Position numbers and translations under genes: made by a program
Part shown: in pieces, positions 19,644 through 24,487 of the stretch
Layout of the letters: each line of letters begins with the position of its first letter
Numbering within the stretch: position 1 is the stretch's first letter
From: an uncultured Microbacteriaceae bacterium
GTDB taxonomy: Bacteria > Actinomycetota > Actinomycetes > Actinomycetales > Microbacteriaceae
DNA length: 24,845 nucleotides
Reading direction: 5' to 3'
Assembly (NCBI GenBank): GCA_934661165.1
Contig: CAKUJB010000012.1
Coordinates: forward strand, 1-24,845
Notes under the pieces: model-generated
What the model was told of the DNA's origin: nothing
Database searches by the model: none
The model's input: the letters and a program-made list of their open reading frames with translations, nothing else

Positions 19644-19841
19644 TCAGTCGGCCGCCTCGACCTCGTCCCACCGCTCGCGGATGCACTCCCGCACGAGCGC
19701 CTCGGTGAGCCCCTCGGACGTCTCAATGACCGCGTCGCCGAGATCCACTGGGACGAGCTCGGGGCTCGTGATGCCGTCCTTCCTGGCCCGCCGGACCGCG
19801 TCGTCCGCGATCATCTCGGCAGCCGAGCGCACCGGGTCCAT
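19644..19841 (-). CDS. Small acidic hypothetical protein
   Basis: A 65-residue protein with no recognised family. It starts MDPVRSAAEMIADDAVRRA and is rich in Asp and Glu with a mostly helical pattern. There is no signal or membrane segment. Its ATG overlaps the stop of the upstream membrane-protein gene (TGATG), so the two form a two-gene unit and the ORF is more likely real than its size alone would suggest. Confidence 0.55.
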   Translation of the reverse strand: MDPVRSAAEMIADDAVRRARKDGITSPELVPVDLGDAVIETSEGLTEALVRECIRERWDEVEAAD

Positions 19842-20116
19842 CAGCGCACCGCCACGCGACCGGCGGCATCGACCGTGATGATCCGCGTCTCGATCTTGCG
19901 GTTGACGACGCGGATGATGACGACGATGAGCCAGAGTCCGCCGGTGAGGAGCGTGAGGATGAGGTTCCAGAACCACCCGATCCGCTTCTTGCGCTGCAGC
20001 ACCGCCTGCCCCGGCGAGGTCGAGGTGACCGACCAGCCGGCCTTCGCCCACTTCGCGATCTCGGCGTCGAGGACGGCGGACTGCGCGGCGCTGCTCACGG
20101 GGATGTCCTGGCTCAT
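19841..20116 (-). CDS. Small membrane protein, hypothetical
   Basis: A 91-residue protein. After a soluble N-terminal part containing AEIAKWAKAGWSVTSTSPGQAVLQRKK (in pieces), it has one long hydrophobic region, FWNLILTLLTGGLWLIVVIIRVV (in pieces), that could be one long or two short membrane helices. A basic segment (NRKIETR) and a short strand-like tail end it. This layout is common among small actinobacterial membrane proteins of unknown role. ATG at 20116 is chosen over a longer reading because TACCTT lies six bases upstream on the minus strand (20123-20128), giving a leaderless start. Confidence 0.65.
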   Translation of the reverse strand: MSQDIPVSSAAQSAVLDAEIAKWAKAGWSVTSTSPGQAVLQRKKRIGWFWNLILTLLTGGLWLIVVIIRVVNRKIETRIITVDAAGRVAVR

Positions 20117-20122
20117 GGAGCG

Positions 20123-20128
20123 AAGGTA
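20123..20128 (-). promoter_or_regulatory. Leaderless -10 box for small membrane protein gene
   Basis: Minus-strand TACCTT ends six bases before the ATG at 20116 and fits TANNNT. It would drive the two-gene unit 20116-19644. Confidence 0.4.
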
Positions 20129-20195
20129 CCGCGGGGCGCCGTCATGGTGGCTGGACCGAGCCTGAGAATCGACGCGGCGTGACGCGCTAGACACG

Positions 20196-20222
20196 AAAAC
20201 CCCCGGTTGAACCGGGGGTTTT
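20196..20222. terminator. Strong hairpin terminator after the tRNA operon
   Basis: A 12-bp or longer stem built from AACCCCCGGTT and AACCGGGGGTT around a GA turn, flanked by four A on one side and four T on the other. It works in both directions in principle. On the minus strand it lies six bases past the tRNA-Val(GAC) gene and closes the Gly-Cys-Val operon. Confidence 0.88.
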
Positions 20223-20227
20223 GCTTG

Positions 20228-20299
20228 TGCGCGATACTGGGATCGAACCAGTGACCTCTTCCGTGTCAGGGAAGCGCGCTACCGCTGCGCCAATCGCGC
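20228..20299 (-). tRNA. tRNA-Val (anticodon GAC)
   Basis: The 72-base gene folds as a standard cloverleaf: acceptor GCGCGAT pairs with ATCGCGC, the anticodon stem CTTCC/GGAAG encloses CTGACAC (anticodon GAC), and the T arm ACTGG/CCAGT encloses TTCGATC. The discriminator is A and CCA is not encoded. It is the last gene of the minus-strand tRNA operon. Confidence 0.95.
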
Positions 20300-20342
20300 C
20301 TGAAGGTTCAGGCCTATTCAGTTGTCGGTCTCGCGACCGGAG

Positions 20343-20413
20343 AGGTGGCGACGGGATTCGAACCCGTGTGAACGGCTTTGCAGGCCGGTGCCTAGCCTCT
20401 CGGCCACGCCACC
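20343..20413 (-). tRNA. tRNA-Cys (anticodon GCA)
   Basis: The 71-base gene has acceptor GGTGGCG/CGCCACC, anticodon loop CTGCAAA (anticodon GCA) and T arm ACGGG/CCCGT. The discriminator is U, as is usual for tRNA-Cys, and CCA is not encoded. It is the middle gene of the operon. Confidence 0.95.
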
Positions 20414-20466
20414 GTGGTGCCCGTCGACAAGTCTCTGGGGACCGAGAGGTGATGAAACCACCCTCG

Positions 20467-20538
20467 AGCGGATGACGAGATTCGAACTCGCGACCCTCAC
20501 CTTGGCAAGGTGATGCGCTACCACTGCGCCACATCCGC
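20467..20538 (-). tRNA. tRNA-Gly (anticodon GCC)
   Basis: The 72-base gene has acceptor GCGGATG/CATCCGC, anticodon stem TCACC/GGTGA around TTGCCAA (anticodon GCC), and T arm GCGAG/CTCGT with loop TTCGAAT. The discriminator is U and CCA is not encoded. It is the first gene of the minus-strand operon. Confidence 0.95.
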
Positions 20539-20567
20539 GTTGCATCCGGTCTCCCGGGTGCCCGTCT

Positions 20568-20597
20568 ACGTTACCCGAATCCGGCACCGCTGAGCAA
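20568..20597 (-). promoter_or_regulatory. Promoter of the Gly-Cys-Val tRNA operon
   Basis: Minus-strand TTGCTC (20592-20597) and TAACGT (20568-20573) are 18 bases apart and fit a vegetative -35/-10 pair. The start would fall near 20561, about 23 bases before tRNA-Gly. Confidence 0.6.
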
Positions 20598-20621
20598 ACC
20601 GAAGCGCCGCGTGTCATGTGG

Positions 20622-20627
20622 CAAGAT
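20622..20627 (+). promoter_or_regulatory. Possible -10 box for tRNA-Val(CAC)
   Basis: CAAGAT lies 10 bases before the tRNA 5' end. It is a weak match to TATAAT with no clear -35, and is suggested by position mainly. Confidence 0.35.
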
Positions 20628-20637
20628 GGTTGCTCGC

Positions 20638-20710
20638 GGGCGATTGGCGCAGTTGGTAGCGCGCTTCGTTCACACCGAAGAGGTCATCGGTTCGAGTCCG
20701 GTATCGCCCA
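20638..20710 (+). tRNA. tRNA-Val (anticodon CAC), probable integration target
   Basis: The 73-base gene has acceptor GGGCGAT/ATCGCCC, anticodon stem CTTCG/CGAAG around TTCACAC (anticodon CAC), T arm ATCGG/CCGGT with loop TTCGAGT, and discriminator A. It is divergent from the tRNA operon. A tyrosine recombinase gene begins 114 bases downstream in the same direction, so its 3' half is the likely attachment core. Confidence 0.95.
20680..20710 (+). mobile_element. Probable attachment site (att core) at the tRNA-Val 3' end
   Basis: The T arm and acceptor 3' strand of tRNA-Val(CAC), followed directly by an integrase, are where tyrosine recombinases of integrative elements usually cross over. The second copy would be at the far end of the element, outside the window, and no copy is visible inside it. 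The exact limits of the core cannot be set from one end. Confidence 0.5.
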
Positions 20711-20718
20711 CCGCAAAA

Positions 20719-20749
20719 GTCCCTGATCAGGGCTATTTCTGATCGGGAC
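20719..20749 (+). repeat. Imperfect inverted repeat between tRNA-Val and integrase
   Basis: GTCCCTGATCAG (20719-20730) pairs with CTGATCGGGAC (20739-20749) with one bulged base. The first arm also lies in a perfect 12-bp palindrome, CCCTGATCAGGG (20721-20732). It may end the tRNA transcript or bind the recombinase. There is no T-tract. Confidence 0.55.
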
Positions 20750-20782
20750 GTGCGGCTAGGTGGAAGCGAGTTCAGGCCCTTC

Positions 20783-20802
20783 CGTGGGATCGCGTGGGAT
20801 CA
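20783..20802 (+). repeat. Tandem 10-bp direct repeat upstream of integrase
   Basis: CGTGGGATCG and CGTGGGATCA are adjacent direct copies matching at 9 of 10 positions. Their place between att core and int fits an arm-type recombinase or excisionase site, but binding is inferred only. Confidence 0.5.
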
Positions 20803-20824
20803 CGCGCTGACACGAGGGGCCAAC

Positions 20825-22261
20825 ATGGCCAGCACAACACCCGCCGAATACGACCCGAGCCGGCCCGCCAGCTCGGCGAATCCGACACGCCGACGCCGGC
20901 GCAACGCCCGCAAACGCCCTGACTCGCTCGGCACCACCGAGCGGCTGCCGTCCGGCCGCTGGCGGGCGTACTACAGCCGCGACGGCCGCCGCTTCCCCGC
21001 CCCGCACACCTTCGACAGCCGCGCCGACGCGCAAGATTGGCTCGCCGCCGAGCGCGCCGACCGAGCCCGCGGCACCTGGCGGGATCCCGCGGCCCACCGC
21101 ATCACGCTCGAGCAGTTCGCCGCCGACTGGCTCGCCACCCGTGTCGACCTCGCCCCGACGACCGCGGACTACTACGCGCATCTGCTGCGCGCCTACCTGC
21201 TCGCCGAGCTGCCGACCGATCGCGGCCGGCCGGTGTGCCTGCGCGATCGCCACGTCGCCGAGCTCAGCCCGCCGGATATCCGCGCCTGGTTCGCCGCTGT
21301 CACCCTCGCCGCCGCCGCGCAGGCCCGTGCGACGCTCAGCCCGCGGCCGCGTCGGGTGCGCAACGCCGCCCGCGCGTGGGCCAAGGCGCAGGGCCTGCCG
21401 GTCGCCGCTACGGGCCGGCTCTCCCCCGCGGTCCTCAGCGCCTGGCAGCAAGCCGGCAGCCCGCACCCGACGCTCGAGCTGGCACCGCCACCCGGCACCC
21501 TCGATCCCGAGCAGCCTGGCCGGGCCACCGCGGCCAAGGCCTACGGCCTGCTGCGCACGATCCTGGGGACCGCCGTGCGCGACGGGCTGATTCCCGGCAA
21601 CCCGTGCAACCTGCGCGGGGCCGGCAGCGTGCGCGCCAAGCGCCGCACGATCGCCAGCCCCGCCGAGGTCGAGCAGCTCGCCGCGCTCATGCCCCGCCGC
21701 TACGCCGCCGCAGTCACCCTCGCCGCCTGGTCGAGCCTGCGCTATGGCGAGCTGTTCGCCCTCTCCCGCCGGCACGTCGACCTCGACGCCGGCCTCGTGC
21801 GCGTCGACCGCGCACTACAGCGCCGCGGCACCGAGCTCGTCTACGGGCCGACCAAGACCGCCGGCAGCGTGCGCAGCGTCCACCTGCCGGCATTCGTCGC
21901 CGCCGAGCTCGCCGCCCATATGGCTGAGTTCACCGACCCGGATCCCGACGCGCTCGTGTTCCCCAACACTGCCGGCGGTCCGCTGCACTCGCGGGAGCTC
22001 TCGCGCATGTTTGCCCGCGCCCGCCGCGTCATCGAGCGGCCCGAGCTCACCTGGCACGACCTGCGCCACACCGGCGCGACCCTCGCCTACAAGGCCGGCG
22101 CATCGGTGCCCGAGGTGCAGGCCCGGCTCGGCCACACCACCATGCGCGCCGCGCTCATCTACGCGCACGTCATGGACGATTCCGACCGCGTGCTCGCGCA
22201 GCGACTCGACGCGCAGTTCGCCCCGACCCCGGACCAGCGGCCGCGCCTGCGTGCTGTCTGA
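20825..22261 (+). CDS. int: Tyrosine recombinase (integrase) with an inserted Lsr2-type DNA-binding module
   Basis: A 478-residue site-specific recombinase expected to integrate the element at tRNA-Val. The N-terminal arm-binding region includes GRWRAYYSRDGRRFPAPHTF (in pieces). The core-binding domain begins at ITLEQFAADWL. The catalytic domain has all residues in order: R306 (SLRYGEL), K344 (PTKTAGS), H411 and R414 (WHDLRHTG), H437 (LGHTT) and Y446 (LIYAHV). Between DIRAWFAAVT and AKAYGLLRTILGTAV, where ordinary family members have a short linker, there are about 75 extra residues. Residues 178-212 follow the Lsr2 C-terminal domain pattern: R-x-W-A (W185), G190, V193, G197-R198, V203, A206-W207. 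The start ATG has GAGGGG five bases upstream. The gene after it follows closely. Confidence 0.93.
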   Translation: MASTTPAEYDPSRPASSANPTRRRRRNARKRPDSLGTTERLPSGRWRAYYSRDGRRFPAPHTFDSRADAQDWLAAERADRARGTWRDPAAHRITLEQFAADWLATRVDLAPTTADYYAHLLRAYLLAELPTDRGRPVCLRDRHVAELSPPDIRAWFAAVTLAAAAQARATLSPRPRRVRNAARAWAKAQGLPVAATGRLSPAVLSAWQQAGSPHPTLELAPPPGTLDPEQPGRATAAKAYGLLRTILGTAVRDGLIPGNPCNLRGAGSVRAKRRTIASPAEVEQLAALMPRRYAAAVTLAAWSSLRYGELFALSRRHVDLDAGLVRVDRALQRRGTELVYGPTKTAGSVRSVHLPAFVAAELAAHMAEFTDPDPDALVFPNTAGGPLHSRELSRMFARARRVIERPELTWHDLRHTGATLAYKAGASVPEVQARLGHTTMRAALIYAHVMDDSDRVLAQRLDAQFAPTPDQRPRLRAV

Positions 22262-22281
22262 CCCTGCCGAGAGGATGCCCC

Positions 22282-22596
22282 ATGCACACCACCCCTAGCC
22301 CGATTCCCACACCGCTCCCCCAGCAGGATCCGTCACTGACCCGCACGTACTGGACCAGCGCTGCACCGCTCGACCCGGCGGGCGCGGCCTGGTGGGTGAC
22401 GATCTGGCTCGACGTCGGCGGGGTACGCGATGCCGTCGCCGACGTGCATCCGATCATCCTCGACCCGCCGAGCCCGCTTCCGACCGACGCACACGACGCA
22501 GCGATCACTGCCGCCGGCTATCGGCGCGCGAGCAGCTGGGAGTTCAACCCGGGACCGGGCATCGGCTTCGTGGCCTGGATCGAGCCCGGCGCATGA
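22282..22596 (+). CDS. Hypothetical protein, first of a tandem paralogous pair
   Basis: A 104-residue soluble protein with no recognised family. The first 20 residues are Pro-rich. Then come TYWTSAAPLDP, a segment WWVTIWLDVGGV with alternating hydrophobic residues that reads as strands, and a C-terminal AAGYRRASSWEF....GFVAWIEP. The neighbour downstream repeats this layout. The start ATG is preceded by GAGAGG. It lies 20 bases after int and its stop overlaps the next ATG (ATGA), so it is probably in the same transcript as int and the next gene. Function unknown. Confidence 0.7.
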   Translation: MHTTPSPIPTPLPQQDPSLTRTYWTSAAPLDPAGAAWWVTIWLDVGGVRDAVADVHPIILDPPSPLPTDAHDAAITAAGYRRASSWEFNPGPGIGFVAWIEPGA

Positions 22597-22901
22597 GCGC
22601 CGAGCAGGACCCCGCGGCGAGCGGGGCCAGCGCCGCGACGGCAAGCCTGACGTATTGGGCCAGCGCCTGGCCGCTGCCGCCCGTCACCGCAGGGCGACCG
22701 TGCTGGCAAGTCACGATCCGACTGACCGTAGGCGGGATCGTCAGCGATATCGCCGCGCTCGACGTCGAATCGGACCATGCCACCGCGGCCGCTCCGCTCG
22801 AGCTCGACACCGCCGTCACCGCCCTGGGCTACCGACGCTCGACCGGGTGGGAACTCGGCCGCGATGCCGGATACGTCGCCTGGGTTGAGCCCCTCGAATA
22901 G
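22593..22901 (+). CDS. Hypothetical protein, second of a tandem paralogous pair
   Basis: A 102-residue protein that clearly resembles its upstream neighbour by eye: TYWASAWPLPP, CWQVTIRLTVGGIV, ALGYRRSTGWEL and GYVAWVEP align in order with the equivalent segments there. The middle part is much less alike, which suggests an old duplication. Its ATG overlaps the preceding stop. No signal peptide or membrane segment is seen. Function unknown; the conserved Trp and Gly-Tyr-Arg-Arg residues mark what the fold most probably needs. Confidence 0.7.
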   Translation: MSAEQDPAASGASAATASLTYWASAWPLPPVTAGRPCWQVTIRLTVGGIVSDIAALDVESDHATAAAPLELDTAVTALGYRRSTGWELGRDAGYVAWVEPLE

Positions 22902-22921
22902 CACGCCCCTGCCGCACACCC

Positions 22922-23314
22922 ATGACCGCCGACGCACGCACGGCGACCCTGACCGGGGTAGTCGGGGTGCTGCTCGGCGCGCTCGTGACCGTGTGCGCCT
23001 GGATCGCCGTCGAGCTCGTCGAGCGGGCACCGCCGTCGAGCACGGTTGCTCTGGCCGAGCGATTCGGCGTCTCTGTCGTCTACGTCGACGGGCTCGAGTG
23101 TGACGGCCCGCGCGCCGGCTGCTACCGGCCGCGCACACCCGACGTCGTCTACCTGCGCCCGGATCTCGGCGACGCCGAGCGGGACGTGCTGCTACACGAG
23201 CTCGCACACGTCCTCCAGCACCGCGCCAGCGTAGGGCTCGACGAGTGTGCGGCCGACCGGATCGCGCTCGAGCTCGGTGCAAGTTCCGGGCAGTACGCCT
23301 GCCCGCCCGGCTGA
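22922..23314 (+). CDS. Predicted membrane-anchored mini metalloprotease (HExxH)
   Basis: A 130-residue protein with one membrane helix near the N-terminus (about residues 10-32) and a small domain that carries the zinc-peptidase motif LLHELAHVLQHR (H92, E93, H96), followed by E108 in GLDECAADRIALELG. That gives two His and a downstream Glu, the gluzincin arrangement, in a very compact form. C60, C67, C109 and C127 lie in the soluble part and could form disulfides, which fits a location outside the membrane. No close named relative is recognised, and substrate and role are unknown. No good Shine-Dalgarno sequence precedes the ATG; the gene is 20 bases after its neighbour. Confidence 0.72.
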   Translation: MTADARTATLTGVVGVLLGALVTVCAWIAVELVERAPPSSTVALAERFGVSVVYVDGLECDGPRAGCYRPRTPDVVYLRPDLGDAERDVLLHELAHVLQHRASVGLDECAADRIALELGASSGQYACPPG

Positions 23315-23548
23315 CCGTGCGCGCCGGTGACGACGGCGACCTCGCACGAGTTCAGAGCAGGAACCTGCCGGCAGCGTCCGGGCGCGACTCGCGCCACGGT
23401 CCCACCGACACGCCCCCACCAATACCGATCGGCGTTGGTGACCCCGCCTACGCTCCGAACCAACATGACGAGGACCGCCCGCCAGGCGGTCTGTGAGGCC
23501 ACCACAGCAGGCAAGACAGGGTGGACGCCGTGACTCTGGGAAAGAGCT

Positions 23549-23576
23549 CGTCAGGGGACGTCAGGTAGCAACCTGA
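23549..23576 (+). promoter_or_regulatory. Operator-like repeats upstream of the HTH operon
   Basis: CGTCAGG occurs twice, ten bases apart (23549-23555 and 23559-23565). The second copy leads into TCAGGT-AGCA-ACCTGA (23561-23576), a perfect inverted repeat. The ten-base period places both copies on one face of the helix, as expected of a protein-binding site. The HTH gene starts 80 bases downstream. Confidence 0.45.
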
Positions 23577-23588
23577 GATAAGGCGAAT

Positions 23589-23602
23589 CCCTCGATCGAG
23601 GG
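23589..23602. repeat. Perfect 14-bp palindrome
   Basis: CCCTCGATCGAGGG reads the same on both strands. It lies 54 bases before the HTH gene and just before a further inverted pair, GGTGA (23601-23605) and TCACC (23613-23617). It is a possible operator or cruciform site. Confidence 0.5.
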
Positions 23603-23655
23603 TGAGCGGCATTCACCGCGGCACACGTTGCCGCCGGCCTCTCAGGAGATTCGCC

Positions 23656-23904
23656 ATGCGTCACCCCGACCCCCTAGCACCAACCACCGACGTTCCGCGC
23701 CCGCCGACCGAGCCCGCGACCGAGCTCGGCCTGCTCGACGTCGCCGGCGTCGCCAGCCGCGCCGGCGTGCCACTGCGCATGGCCCGGCGACTGCTCGACG
23801 AGCGCCGACTGCCAACGGTCAAGATCGGCCGCTATGTCCGTGTTCGGCCCGACGACCTCGACGCCTGGCTCGCGGCGCAGACTCGCCCGGCGGTCGAGCG
23901 ATGA
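23656..23904 (+). CDS. Excisionase / AlpA-type helix-turn-helix protein
   Basis: An 82-residue DNA-binding protein. After a Pro-rich N-terminus of about 25 residues it has the MerR-like winged helix of excisionases and AlpA regulators. LLDVAGVASRAGVPLRMARRLLDERRLPTVKIGRY (in pieces) supplies the helix-turn-helix, and VRVRPDDLDAWLAAQ the wing and final helix. In integrative elements such proteins act as recombination directionality factors or regulators; which applies here cannot be decided. The ATG has AGGAGA seven bases upstream. The stop overlaps the next start (ATGA), beginning a tight four-gene run. Confidence 0.82.
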   Translation: MRHPDPLAPTTDVPRPPTEPATELGLLDVAGVASRAGVPLRMARRLLDERRLPTVKIGRYVRVRPDDLDAWLAAQTRPAVER

Positions 23905-24170
23905 GCGCGCCGGCGCAGCCGCTCTCGCTGCTCGCGCAGTACGTCGCCTACCTGCTGCCGAAGATCCCGCCCGCCGCCCTCGCCAACCCCGGCTCCCGGG
24001 CCACGCGCACCGCTCTCCGCGACGCCGCATCCAGCACCGTGCCCGCGCTCTACCCATCCCGCCGCGAGCTCGCCGCCGCGCTACTCGAGCTCGAGCGCAT
24101 GGGCCTGATGCCTACCCTCTCAGCACGAGCCGACGCACGGGCATTACTGCTCGACGGAGTCGACCGATGA
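23901..24170 (+). CDS. Small helical protein of unknown function, copy 1 of a repeated family
   Basis: An 89-residue protein, mostly helical by composition, with no membrane segment. Key segments are LSLLAQYVAYLL near the N-terminus, NPGSRATRTALRDA in the middle and YPSRRELAAALLELERMGLMP towards the end. The last reads like a recognition helix and wing. The gene at 24484 repeats these segments closely. It overlaps the HTH gene before it and the next gene after it by ATGA each, so all are translated together. Function unknown; a winged-helix fold is a guess. Confidence 0.68.
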   Translation: MSAPAQPLSLLAQYVAYLLPKIPPAALANPGSRATRTALRDAASSTVPALYPSRRELAAALLELERMGLMPTLSARADARALLLDGVDR

Positions 24171-24487
24171 GCGGGCGAATCCGGCGGCCGCGGGTGCGCC
24201 CCGCGAGCATCCAGGTCATCGAGCGCCCGGCGACTGTCACCGCCAGCCGCGCGCTGCTAGGGCACGCGCTGCTGACCTACGCGCTGCTGTCGACGCCGAC
24301 GACCTCATCGCTGGTGCAGTCGCTGCTCGTGCGCGTCAACGGCTGGAGGGCAATAGGCGTCGAGGACCTCGAGGACTCGCTCGCGCTGCTCGAGCAGCTC
24401 GAGTTGATCCCGGCTGCCCCGACGCCCGACGCCGCGGCGGCCCGCTTCGACGAGGTCGCGACTCGCATCCAGGCGGCCTTCCGATGA
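24167..24487 (+). CDS. Small helical protein of unknown function, divergent relative of its neighbours
   Basis: A 106-residue protein. A basic N-terminus (SGRIRRPRVRP) is followed by ALLGHALLTYALLSTP, LVQSLLVRVNGWRAIG and VEDLEDSLALLEQLELIP. The order helix, short loop, helix, then a helix ending in L-E-L-I-P, mirrors the flanking copies (LELERMGLMP in the first), so it is probably a distant member of the same family. Start and stop both overlap neighbours by ATGA. Function unknown. Confidence 0.62.
   Translation: MSGRIRRPRVRPASIQVIERPATVTASRALLGHALLTYALLSTPTTSSLVQSLLVRVNGWRAIGVEDLEDSLALLEQLELIPAAPTPDAAAARFDEVATRIQAAFR

Larger units (their letters stand above)
23315..23655 (+). other. 341-base non-coding region with several palindromes
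   Basis: No gene is supported here; the small readings through it have no family features. It holds a perfect 7-bp hairpin, GACCGCC/GGCGGTC (23473-23479 and 23485-23491), a TCAGGT/ACCTGA inverted repeat, a 14-bp palindrome and a GGTGA/TCACC pair. This makes it the probable control region of the operon that starts at 23656, or the site of a small structured RNA. No known riboswitch class was recognised. Confidence 0.5.

Noticed and set aside
23245..23533. Small plus-strand ORFs in the gap after the metalloprotease gene
   Set aside because: They overlap the end of the upstream gene in another frame, are Pro/Arg-rich as expected of shadow frames in high-GC DNA, and lack ribosome sites.
23521..23640. 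A riboswitch such as cobalamin or cyclic-di-GMP type
   Set aside because: The stretch has stems but none of the conserved core boxes of these classes that I can recognise. It is reported only as an unexplained structured region.
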